DNA from: Pukyongia salina
GTDB taxonomy: Bacteria; Bacteroidota; Bacteroidia; Flavobacteriales; Flavobacteriaceae
NCBI RefSeq assembly: GCF_002966125.1
Contig: NZ_CP027062.1
Coordinates: 434,001 to 498,000, forward strand
Reading direction: 5' to 3'
Length of the DNA: 64,000 nt
How positions within the stretch are numbered: position 1 is the stretch's first letter; the number at the start of each line of letters is the position of its first letter. Under the pieces are notes generated by a model. It was not told the DNA's origin. It did not search any database and worked only from the letters and a program-made list of their open reading frames with translations. The position numbers were made by a program, and so were the translations under genes. Shown here piece after piece: positions 9,665-19,058 of the stretch.

Positions 9665-10591
9665 TTACAATTCGAGCAAGGCGTTTGTCTTGCTAACACC
9701 TTCGGCACTTTCTGTCATATGATCCTTTTCCGCCTGGGTTAATTCAATCTCAACGATTTCTTCAATACCATTTCTACCCAAAATAACCGGTACACCAATA
9801 CACAGATCATTCAGCCCGTATTCACCCTCAAGAAGCGTTGAACAAGGATACATTTTCTTCAGGTCGCAAGCGATTGCCTGAACCAGGCCGGAAACTGCAG
9901 CACCTGGCGCGTACCACGCTGATGTACCTAGAAGTTTGGTTAGCGTCGCACCCCCAACCTTGGTATCTTCCATTACCTGGGTCAATCTTTCTTCAGAAAT
10001 AAATTTTGAAACAGGCACACTATTTCGGGTTGCCAGACGCGTTAGCGGCACCATTCCTTTATCGCTATGGCCACCAATCACCATACCGTCAACATCGCTA
10101 ATAGGAGCTCCTAAAGCTTCTGCAAGACGATATTTGAAACGTGCGCTATCCAGTGCTCCACCCATCCCTATGATTCGGTTCTTTGGTAAACTGGTTGTTT
10201 TATGTACCAGGTAGGTCATAGTATCCATAGGGTTACTTACCACGATCATGATTGTATTTGGAGAGTGTTCGATAAGGCTGGCCGATACTGTTTTTACGAT
10301 CCCGGCATTGATCCCGATGAGTTCTTCGCGAGTCATTCCCGGCTTCCTGGGTATACCACTAGTGATCACGCAAATATCGCTATTTGCAGTTTTCGAATAG
10401 TCGTTCGTGGTTCCTGTTATCTTAGTATCGAATCCATTAAGAGAGGCAGTCTGCATCAGGTCCATCGCCTTTCCTTCGGCGTATCCTTCCTTGATATCGA
10501 GTAAAACAACTTCACTTGCAAAGTCTTTGATCGCAATATATTCGGCACAACTTGCACCTACTGCACCTGCTCCAACTACAGTTACTTTCAT
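9665..10591 (-). CDS. mdh: Malate dehydrogenase (NAD-dependent)
   Basis: Interconverts malate and oxaloacetate in the TCA cycle. The 308-residue product begins with the Rossmann motif VTVVGAGAVGASCAEYIA; Asp of VVLLDIKEG suggests NAD rather than NADP. The substrate arginines are in GIPRKPGMTREELIG, the asparagine in VVSNPMDTMTYL, and the catalytic histidine in VIGGHSDKGMVPL. It is of the LDH-like (type 3) MDH group common in Bacteroidota. Monocistronic: own -7 element upstream and terminator downstream. Confidence 0.96.
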   Translation of the reverse strand: MKVTVVGAGAVGASCAEYIAIKDFASEVVLLDIKEGYAEGKAMDLMQTASLNGFDTKITGTTNDYSKTANSDICVITSGIPRKPGMTREELIGINAGIVKTVSASLIEHSPNTIMIVVSNPMDTMTYLVHKTTSLPKNRIIGMGGALDSARFKYRLAEALGAPISDVDGMVIGGHSDKGMVPLTRLATRNSVPVSKFISEERLTQVMEDTKVGGATLTKLLGTSAWYAPGAAVSGLVQAIACDLKKMYPCSTLLEGEYGLNDLCIGVPVILGRNGIEEIVEIELTQAEKDHMTESAEGVSKTNALLEL

Positions 10592-10630
10592 GTTATAAAT
10601 ATTTTAATTTAATGATTAAATTTTGCGCTG

Positions 10631-10638
10631 CAAAAATA
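10631..10638 (-). promoter_or_regulatory. mdh -7 promoter element
   Basis: TATTTTTG on the minus strand (TAnnTTTG), 40 bases upstream of the mdh ATG. Confidence 0.55.
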
Positions 10639-10682
10639 CAATTATCTATTTGATATTCACTTGAGAATCCCTTAAAATATAA

Positions 10683-10702
10683 AGCCCCGCACAAAGGCAG
10701 GG
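10683..10702 (-). terminator. gyrB terminator
   Basis: On the minus strand GCCCTGC-CTTTGT-GCGGGGC forms a 7-bp stem with one U-G pair, followed by TTTATATTTT. It lies 25 bases after the gyrB stop. Confidence 0.7.
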
Positions 10703-10726
10703 CAATTTGTCTATACGAAGGATTTG

Positions 10727-12670
<1,944 letters not shown>

Positions 12671-12702
12671 TTAGGTAATTTTTTCAGATTTTCGATAACA
12701 AA

Positions 12703-12710
12703 CAAATATA
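12703..12710 (-). promoter_or_regulatory. gyrB -7 promoter element
   Basis: TATATTTG on the minus strand, an exact TAnnTTTG, 36 bases upstream of the gyrB ATG. Confidence 0.6.
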
Positions 12711-12890
12711 ACAAAACCCCTAATAAAATATAGGGTTTCGGCGTATTTAAGCTGTTAAGTTATTAACAAGTTTTTGTGAAAAAAATTGTCGTTTCAGCAC
12801 TATATTTTCAGCCTGATTTTATACAGTTGGAAACAACGGCCTGATACCACCAAGTTAAGCCCGTTTTTTAAGTAAACTTTCACACAAATT

Positions 12891-12898
12891 TATATTTG
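12891..12898 (+). promoter_or_regulatory. -7 promoter element of the DUF2911 gene
   Basis: TATATTTG, an exact TAnnTTTG, 46 bases before the ATG at 12945. The 5' leader contains a repeated AACTTTCAC (12875-12883 as AAACTTTCAC and 12919-12927), which I note but cannot interpret. Confidence 0.6.
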
Positions 12899-12944
12899 AA
12901 GGGGAAAGTTTTAATGTAACTTTCACCATCTTAAAAACACTATT

Positions 12945-13487
12945 ATGAAACAAAAATTCCTTTTTTTAATTGTATTGGCATTAAGTCTCACCATTTCAGA
13001 CACTTTATATGCCCAAAAATTCTCCGATCTTGATAAGAGCCCAATGGATGTAGCCGCTTATCCTTCCAGTTACAGAGTATCGGACAAATTGATCAAAATT
13101 ACCTATAGCCGCCCGCAACTCAAGGGCCGCGAAGTGGCTTCCCTGGCTAAACCGGGTAACGTTTGGCGTACCGGTGCAAACGAAGCTACAGAACTCACCC
13201 TGTATACAGATATGAAACTAGGGAACACAACAGTAAAGGCTGGCACTTACACTTTTTATACCATCCCTGGAGAGAATGAGTGGACTGCAATTATTAGCAG
13301 CGATCTTAATGTTTGGGGATCCTATTCATATAATGAGGCAAATGATGTCGCCAGAATTACTGTTCCGGCCACTAAGGCCAAAGAAAGCATAGAGGCTTTT
13401 GCCATTTCTTTCGAAGAGAGCGACAATGGGGTGGACATGCACCTGGGCTGGGGAACCACCCGTGTAAAGATCCCTTTTACGAAATAG
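12945..13487 (+). CDS. DUF2911 secreted protein
   Basis: A 180-residue protein with a Sec signal peptide (MKQKFLFLIVLALSLTISD, cleavage after LYAQ) and a DUF2911 domain. Family landmarks are KITYSRPQLKGREV, GNVWRTGANEATELTL, AGTYTFYTIPGENEWT, NVWGSYSYNEANDVARI and a closing GWGTTRVKIPF. DUF2911 is a beta-rich exported domain common in Bacteroidota with no established function. It stands alone with its own -7 element and a hairpin terminator shared with the convergent queE. Confidence 0.85.
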   Translation: MKQKFLFLIVLALSLTISDTLYAQKFSDLDKSPMDVAAYPSSYRVSDKLIKITYSRPQLKGREVASLAKPGNVWRTGANEATELTLYTDMKLGNTTVKAGTYTFYTIPGENEWTAIISSDLNVWGSYSYNEANDVARITVPATKAKESIEAFAISFEESDNGVDMHLGWGTTRVKIPFTK

Positions 13488-13503
13488 TAGATTTCTTTAG
13501 ATG

Positions 13504-13535
13504 AAACATCCTCTGGTAACTATCAGGGGATGTTT
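13504..13535. terminator. Hairpin terminator between DUF2911 gene and queE
   Basis: Stem AAACATCCTCTG / CAGGGGATGTTT with one G-U position and an 8-base loop. The right arm runs into the last codons and stop of queE, so the two convergent genes share it. Confidence 0.6.
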
Positions 13536-14152
13536 AAATATTTATGAGTTTGAAGGGAAACCTTCCATTTGGGATTAGCCATAACATAATCCACAATTAG
13601 CGGCATCACCGTATCCCGCTTGCTCCATTCGGGCTGAAGATAAAGCAGGCATTTTTCTGAAACTTTTAGAGCTTGCTCCTCGGCAAAGCGCAGATCATCC
13701 CTGTTGTATACAATCACTTTTAATTCGTTGGCCAGGGGATATATCTCATCCACCGGCAACTTGATCTTCTTTGGCGAAAGACAGATCCAATCCCATTTGC
13801 CTGTAAGTGGGTAAGCCCCTGAAGTCTCAATATGGACATCTAATCCTTTATCTTTCAAAAGCCTTGTTAACGGCCCCATATCCCAGGTAAGTGGCTCTCC
13901 GCCCGTCACGACGATGGTTTTGGAAAACTTTTCGGCATTATCGGCAATTTGACCAACTCCTGTTGGGGGATGAATCGCCGGGTTCCAACTCTCTTTTACA
14001 TCACACCAGTGACATCCCACATCACATCCTCCTATTCTAATGAAATAAGCTGCTGTTCCCTTGTGATAACCTTCTCCCTGAATGGTGTAAAACTCTTCCA
14101 TCAACGGGAGCATAAGGCCCTTTTCAACCTGGATTTGTATCTCTTCCTGCAT
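13523..14152 (-). CDS. queE: 7-carboxy-7-deazaguanine synthase (radical SAM)
   Basis: Radical SAM enzyme that ring-contracts 6-carboxytetrahydropterin to 7-carboxy-7-deazaguanine in queuosine synthesis. The 209-residue product has the cluster-binding cysteines Cys43, Cys47 and Cys50 in GGCDVGCHWCDVKESW, the QueE-type EEFYTIQGEGYHKGTAAYFIR before it, and VVTGGEPL and HIETSGAYPL after it. The ATG at 14152 is used because the upstream in-frame TTG (14161) lies inside a -7 promoter element. Only the queE step is in this window. Confidence 0.92.
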   Translation of the reverse strand: MQEEIQIQVEKGLMLPLMEEFYTIQGEGYHKGTAAYFIRIGGCDVGCHWCDVKESWNPAIHPPTGVGQIADNAEKFSKTIVVTGGEPLTWDMGPLTRLLKDKGLDVHIETSGAYPLTGKWDWICLSPKKIKLPVDEIYPLANELKVIVYNRDDLRFAEEQALKVSEKCLLYLQPEWSKRDTVMPLIVDYVMANPKWKVSLQTHKYLNIP

Positions 14153-14158
14153 AGGCCG

Positions 14159-14166
14159 CAAAGATA
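14159..14166 (-). promoter_or_regulatory. queE -7 promoter element
   Basis: TATCTTTG on the minus strand, 7 bases upstream of the ATG at 14152; this implies a very short leader or leaderless message. Confidence 0.5.
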
Positions 14167-14201
14167 AGTGTTACAAATTAAGAATTACGCGATCAATATG
14201 C

Positions 14202-14714
14202 TTAAATAGGTTTTTGAACAGCGATAACTTCTATTTCAATTTTAGCTCCTTTAGCCAGTGATTCGGCAGCAAAGGTGGTACGTGCCGGTTTTTGTGGAAA
14301 GTACTCCATAAAGATTTTATTAAAGGCTGCGAAATCTTCAATATCATCCAGGATCACCGTCACCTTGACCACATTTTCTATCAACACACCATGCTCGCCC
14401 AGCACCAATTTGATATTCTCTATAGCCTGCCGGGTCTCAGCCTCAATACCACCTGGCACGAGTTGGTTAGTAGCAAGGTCCTTCCCTATCTGTCCGGAAA
14501 GAAAATACATTTCACCTACTTTAACAATCTTACTAAAAGCCTCTCGCGGATCTGTCCCGGGCTGTGCCGCAGAGAATTCCGGTTCATCGAGGTGATATTC
14601 GAATCCCGACGGCAGTACAATTCCGTTGTCCTCGGTATGCGAAGGTGAATCTTCACAGGAAATAGAGAGAACAAATAACAGTAGGGCAAAAATTCTTGAA
14701 ATAATGGTCTTCAT
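14202..14714 (-). CDS. RidA-family lipoprotein
   Basis: A 170-residue protein with signal peptide and lipobox (MKTIISRIFALLLFVLSISC, Cys20) followed by a complete RidA/YjgF/UK114 domain (FSKIVKVGEMYFLSGQIG, EAETRQAIENIKLVLGEHG, VVKVTVILDDIEDFAAFN, KPARTTFAAESLAKGAKIEI). The arginine of PARTTF corresponds to the carboxylate-binding arginine of enamine/imine deaminases of this family, so the active pocket seems intact. Typical RidA is cytosolic and about 130 residues; here it is lipid-anchored in the envelope, so its substrate is uncertain. It lies upstream of queE on the same strand. Confidence 0.88.
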   Translation of the reverse strand: MKTIISRIFALLLFVLSISCEDSPSHTEDNGIVLPSGFEYHLDEPEFSAAQPGTDPREAFSKIVKVGEMYFLSGQIGKDLATNQLVPGGIEAETRQAIENIKLVLGEHGVLIENVVKVTVILDDIEDFAAFNKIFMEYFPQKPARTTFAAESLAKGAKIEIEVIAVQKPI

Positions 14715-14794
14715 AATCTAAAAATTTAGATTTTAAAGTAAAGAATATTTCAATAGCTTAGGCACAATCGCTATTTTTAACCAAAATTTGAATA

Positions 14795-16327
14795 ATGGCA
14801 GATACTCAGGTATTTTTCGATCATATCAATGACGGATACAAGACAAAAGGTGATGCGATCACTCTTGGTGCGGGTATGCTTGATGGCGAAGCAGTAACGA
14901 ACGCACTCGTTAGAATTCCGCTAAAAACATTAAACAGACACGGACTTATAGCCGGTGCTACGGGAACGGGTAAGACCAAAACCCTCCAGGTACTGGCCGA
15001 AAATCTATCAGAGAAAGGAATTCCTGTGCTTCTTATGGATATGAAAGGCGACTTAAGTGGGATCGCGCAGCCAAGTCCGGGACATCCCAAGATCGATGAG
15101 CGGCATGCCAAGATCGGCATCCCGTTCGAACCTAAAAAATTTCCTGTAGAGATCCTTACTTTATCTAAACAAAACGGAGTTCGGCTACGAGCCACAGTAA
15201 GTGAATTTGGTCCGGTCTTGATCTCCAGGATCCTGGGCGTTTCAGAAACACAGGCTGGAATCATCTCTATTCTGTTTAAATATTGTGACGATAACAAATT
15301 ACCCTTGCTGGACCTTAAGGATTTTAAGAAAATTCTCCAGTATGCCACCGAAGAAGGCAAGGCAGAGATAGCTAGGGAATACGGCCGTATATCTCCGGCA
15401 TCCTCTGGAGCTATTTTAAGAAAGATCGTCGAACTTGAACAACAGGGCGGGGATCTCTTTTTCGGAGAAAAATCCTTCGACACAGACGATCTGCTTCGAG
15501 TGGATGAAAATGGAATGGGATATATCAATATCGTCCGCCTAACCGATATTCAGGATAGACCTAAATTATTCTCAACCTTTATGTTATGCCTTTTAGCCGA
15601 AGTATACAGTACGTTCCCGGAGCAGGGCGATAGTGGAAGGCCGGAACTTGTGATCTTCATAGACGAAGCTCATTTGATATTTAAAGAAGCTAGTGATGCG
15701 TTGCTGGACCAGATTGAGAGTATTGTAAAATTAATTCGATCGAAAGGCGTAGGGTTGTATTTTGTAACGCAAAACCCAACCGATGTTCCGGATGCTGTAT
15801 TGAGTCAGTTAGGTTTAAAGATCCAACATGCGCTGAGAGCATTTACCGCGCGGGATCGAAAGGCAATAAAACTTACAGCCGAGAATTACCCGATCTCGGA
15901 ATATTATAAAACAGACGAAGTATTAACGTCTCTGGGAATTGGAGAGGCCCTGGTTTCTGCTCTTAATGAAAAAGGGATCCCTACCCCCCTGGCAGCAACC
16001 CTGCTACGCGCACCCATGAGCAGGATGGATGTATTAGAAGACGATGAAATAAAGGATCTGCTGGGCGAGTCTAAACTCATTAAGAAGTACAACGAGGAAC
16101 TGGACCGGGAAAGCGCATACGAATTACTCAACAAAAAGATAGAAACAGCAAATAAGGAAGAAGCCAAAGAAAAGGCTCTAAAAGAACAAAAGGAGGCACA
16201 GCGATCCAGCACGGGGCGCAGCAGAACCACCACGAGAAGACGCGGTAAAAGTTCCCTGGAAAAAGTACTCACCAGCCCCACGGTTATACGAAGCGTCCTG
16301 GGGATACTCACGAAAATGCTTAAATAA
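14795..16327 (+). CDS. HerA-like ATPase, DUF853 family
   Basis: A 510-residue cytoplasmic ATPase of the DUF853/YjgR group, related to HerA/FtsK motor ATPases. Walker A GATGTGKT starts at residue 54; Walker B LVIFIDEAH has Asp290-Glu291; a sensor-like YFVTQNPTDVPDAVLSQLG and an arginine-containing ALRAFTARDRKA follow. The C-terminus is a highly charged coiled-coil-like tail (about 430-480) ending in a basic SSTGRSRTTTRRRGKSS. Family function is not firmly known; nucleic-acid translocation has been proposed from the fold. Transcribed with its own TAnnTTTA-like element (TATTTTTA near 14772). Confidence 0.88.
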   Translation: MADTQVFFDHINDGYKTKGDAITLGAGMLDGEAVTNALVRIPLKTLNRHGLIAGATGTGKTKTLQVLAENLSEKGIPVLLMDMKGDLSGIAQPSPGHPKIDERHAKIGIPFEPKKFPVEILTLSKQNGVRLRATVSEFGPVLISRILGVSETQAGIISILFKYCDDNKLPLLDLKDFKKILQYATEEGKAEIAREYGRISPASSGAILRKIVELEQQGGDLFFGEKSFDTDDLLRVDENGMGYINIVRLTDIQDRPKLFSTFMLCLLAEVYSTFPEQGDSGRPELVIFIDEAHLIFKEASDALLDQIESIVKLIRSKGVGLYFVTQNPTDVPDAVLSQLGLKIQHALRAFTARDRKAIKLTAENYPISEYYKTDEVLTSLGIGEALVSALNEKGIPTPLAATLLRAPMSRMDVLEDDEIKDLLGESKLIKKYNEELDRESAYELLNKKIETANKEEAKEKALKEQKEAQRSSTGRSRTTTRRRGKSSLEKVLTSPTVIRSVLGILTKMLK

Positions 16328-16364
16328 AGATTATAAACTCACAAACAACATAATAAGTAACTCA

Positions 16365-16955
16365 ATGAAAAAAGCACTATTATTTGCGTCCATCGTTGCC
16401 GTATTATTAACTCAATGTGGTAAAGAAACAGATCCTTTCTTAATAGGAAACGGAAGTATAGGACAACTCAATAAAAAGACCCAGATGAAACAACTGGATT
16501 CGATATTCGCTAACGATTCTATAGTAAAAGTTGGGCAGATCGAAGATGCCCCTGAGACGCAGGGAGAGGTCGAGATCTACGAAAAAGGCGGGAAGAAACT
16601 CATGTTACTATCTCCCGAAGATGAAAAAGATCCTAACTCGGTGATCACCAATATCCAGATCTTCGACGAGCGCTATATCACAGATAAAGGCCTGGGTAAA
16701 GGAAGTACTTTTGGTGAACTTAAAGCAAACTATGAGATCGCCGCTATCGAGAATGCTATCAATTCGGTTGTGATCTTTATCAAAGACAGCGATGTTTTTA
16801 TAACCATTGATAAGAAACAATTACCCGAAAACATCCGGTACAATTACAATGCGAAGATTGAAGCTTCGCAAATTCCCGATACCGCCACCTTTAAATATTT
16901 TATGGTAGGCTGGGATGCCGATGAAGAGGAAGCGGACACCGCTTCGGAAGAATAG
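16365..16955 (+). CDS. Lipoprotein of unknown function
   Basis: A 196-residue protein with lipobox (MKKALLFASIVAVLLTQC, Cys18). The rest is a mixed alpha/beta domain with IQIFDERYITDKGLGKGSTFGEL, NAINSVVIFIKDSDVFITID and an acidic tail (ADEEEADTASEE). I recognise no named domain; the spacing of 'GLGKGSTFGELKANYEI' resembles flavobacterial DUF-type lipoproteins in which a calcium- or substrate-independent role is unassigned. It sits 37 bases after the HerA-like gene, perhaps in one transcript, and is closed by a terminator. Confidence 0.8.
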   Translation: MKKALLFASIVAVLLTQCGKETDPFLIGNGSIGQLNKKTQMKQLDSIFANDSIVKVGQIEDAPETQGEVEIYEKGGKKLMLLSPEDEKDPNSVITNIQIFDERYITDKGLGKGSTFGELKANYEIAAIENAINSVVIFIKDSDVFITIDKKQLPENIRYNYNAKIEASQIPDTATFKYFMVGWDADEEEADTASEE

Positions 16956-16962
16956 TTTAATT

Positions 16963-16989
16963 AAGGCCTCTTTTAAAGAGGCTTTTTTG
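16963..16989 (+). terminator. Intrinsic terminator
   Basis: GCCTCTTT / AAAGAGGC stem with a minimal loop, followed by six T (GGCTTTTTTG). It ends the HerA-like/lipoprotein run. Confidence 0.8.
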
Positions 16990-17010
16990 TTATTTTTCAG
17001 AATGTTATTC

Positions 17011-17874
17011 ATGAAGTCTATTTCCAATCCCAAACGCAGCCTGGTCATTATCATTCTTTTGTTGATCATGGCTATTGCCTTCGAAACCTTTCAGCAGTTA
17101 TTTTACATTCGAAAATACGATCTTGCCCAAGGGGTCACATTTTTTGATGTGTTAAAGGCTCAGGCTTATCGATGGATTTTATGGTTACTCCTGGGGCTTT
17201 TTCTCTTTCGATATGCTCAGCGACAAAGTATCCGTAAAACTTTCGGTTTTGGTTATTTTCTGAAATACGGCTTGTTCATTATCTTCCTGGTTGCGGTCAA
17301 CATCGTACTAATATCGATTCTTCAAGTACTGTTACACGATAATACGTTCGAGTTGGTGTTGTTTGTCAACGAATATCTGGTGTTTTTCATTTTTCAGAAG
17401 GCACCCATATACATACTAGGATACAGTGCGATCGCCATCATCCTTCATTTTTACTTCCAGAATGAGAAATTGCATATCAAAATGCAGGAACTATCAGAGA
17501 TCAAGGATGTGAACCTGAAACTTTACAACCAGCTGAAACTAAAGATGGACGATAAAACCTCTATCCTGAATATCAAGATTGGTAACAAACGTAAAATAAT
17601 TCTGGTGGAAGATATAGTTTGGATTGAAGCAGACGATTATTGCGTTAAGGTTCATTTAAAAGACGGAAAATCGTATACCATGAGAAGTAGTTTAAAGACT
17701 TTGGAAGATAAACTGCAACGTCCGTTCATTCGGGTACACCGTAAAGCCATAGTTAATATGAAGATGGCCTCGGAGCTAAGTACTTCTCCTTCTCCCCTTT
17801 TACTTCTGAAGAATGAACTTGAAATACCCGTAAGCCGAAGTTACCTGGGAAAGGTTCGAAGTTATATTTCTTGA
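17011..17874 (+). CDS. Membrane-embedded LytTR transcriptional regulator
   Basis: A 287-residue protein with four hydrophobic segments (around residues 12-28, 46-62, 78-100 and 112-148 in this numbering), a short linker helix, and a C-terminal LytTR DNA-binding domain (residues about 185-285: KIILVEDIVWIEADDYCVKV, TMRSSLKTLEDKL, FIRVHRKAIVNM). There is no receiver domain and no obvious extracellular sensor, so the membrane part probably senses the signal. Start: ATG 17011 (MKSISNPKRS) or 17002 (MLFMKS); a long in-frame extension back to 16915 is rejected because it crosses the terminator and overlaps the preceding gene. Confidence 0.87.
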   Translation: MKSISNPKRSLVIIILLLIMAIAFETFQQLFYIRKYDLAQGVTFFDVLKAQAYRWILWLLLGLFLFRYAQRQSIRKTFGFGYFLKYGLFIIFLVAVNIVLISILQVLLHDNTFELVLFVNEYLVFFIFQKAPIYILGYSAIAIILHFYFQNEKLHIKMQELSEIKDVNLKLYNQLKLKMDDKTSILNIKIGNKRKIILVEDIVWIEADDYCVKVHLKDGKSYTMRSSLKTLEDKLQRPFIRVHRKAIVNMKMASELSTSPSPLLLLKNELEIPVSRSYLGKVRSYIS

Positions 17875-18057
17875 TCTGGCTTTAGCCTTTACAGCACGAA
17901 ATGTGTTATTCACTGCACTAAATCATCTCCTTTTACTACAACTGCTGCAAAATTAGACCTACTCTCTGCATTTAAGGTTTTCTTGTGAATAATGTAAACT
18001 TATGAGATCGTATCTTACAGCTACTTTTAAATAGGGCATTAATCAATCTTTTCAAAT

Positions 18058-19002
18058 ATGAAAACTTTTATATATCTCATTCTGTACATCGTTTCTATTT
18101 TAATGGCCACAGCCCAGGGGAAATATTCGGCAGATCCTTCAAATCCTTACGGTAAGTTAAACCCTGATACCCCAGAAGAATTAGCAGACTACGCACCTCT
18201 CATAGGGACATGCGATTGTGTCTCTACTCTTAGGAATCAGGATGGAAGTTGGGCAGAACCCGAAAATATTGTTTGGAAGTGGAAATATATCATGGACGGT
18301 ACCGCCGTGCAGGACGAAACCTATAAGCCGGATGGGAGCCATAGTGGAAGTATACGCCAGTATATAGCCGACAGCAGCAAGTGGTATGTACACTACTATT
18401 CTAATAAATCCCCTAGTACAAAACTACCTGCCTGGGAAGGTGGTAAAAGAGGTGACAGCATAGTACTGTACAGGGAGCAGAAAGCACCTAACGGAATGGA
18501 GGGTTTCTACAGGATTACTTTCAGCAACATAAACGAACTAGGGTATAACTGGTTAGGTGAATGGGTAGACACAGCTGAGACTATACGATACCCCACTTGG
18601 AAGATCGATTGCAAGAAACGACTGGCAATTGCTGAAGAAGACAAGATCCGTGAGAATGTAAAGGCTTTTTCGGAGGCATATATGAATGCCGACGCGGCAA
18701 AGATCGCAAGCTTTTACACTAGTGATGGGAAGATCTTCCCGGGTAATTCGGATATCGTTTCAGGCAGACCCGAAATAGAAAAAAGGTGGCAATTCGCCGA
18801 GGGTGCAAGCAACCTCTTCCATAAAGTCACGCCTGTGGAAATAAGGATACTAAATAACTACGCGTACGATTATGGATACTATGAGGGGAGTATTACCAAT
18901 AAGGATAAAAAAGTTACCGATTTCAAGGGTAAATACGTGATCGTTTGGCGGAAAGAGAATGGAGACTGGAAAATCTATCTGGATATCTGGAACAGATTAT
19001 AA
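18058..19002 (+). CDS. Secreted protein with C-terminal SnoaL/NTF2-like domain
   Basis: A 314-residue protein with a signal peptide (MKTFIYLILYIVSILMATAQ). Residues about 40-185 form a beta-rich domain like DUF1579-type 'lipocalin-like' proteins (LIGTCDCVSTLRNQDGSW, WKWKYIMDGTAVQDET, YRITFSNINELGYNWLGEW). Residues about 195-314 are an NTF2-like DUF4440 domain (IRENVKAFSEAYMNADAAKI, VSGRPEIEKRW, YVIVWRKENGDWKIYLDIWN). This fold serves binding or small-molecule catalysis, but no catalytic signature decides here. Stand-alone gene. Confidence 0.82.
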   Translation: MKTFIYLILYIVSILMATAQGKYSADPSNPYGKLNPDTPEELADYAPLIGTCDCVSTLRNQDGSWAEPENIVWKWKYIMDGTAVQDETYKPDGSHSGSIRQYIADSSKWYVHYYSNKSPSTKLPAWEGGKRGDSIVLYREQKAPNGMEGFYRITFSNINELGYNWLGEWVDTAETIRYPTWKIDCKKRLAIAEEDKIRENVKAFSEAYMNADAAKIASFYTSDGKIFPGNSDIVSGRPEIEKRWQFAEGASNLFHKVTPVEIRILNNYAYDYGYYEGSITNKDKKVTDFKGKYVIVWRKENGDWKIYLDIWNRL

Positions 19003-19058
19003 CTTTATAATTAAATAATACGAAAAGGCATATATTTACATAGCTGAGAACCTGATAT

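Noticed and set aside
14716-14733. AATCTAAAAATTTAGATT as an operator upstream of the RidA-like gene
   Set aside because: Imperfect AT-rich palindrome of a kind expected by chance, with no second copy.
16915-17010. Longer start of the LytTR regulator
   Set aside because: It would overlap the preceding gene, cross a strong terminator and put a basic non-family stretch before the first helix.
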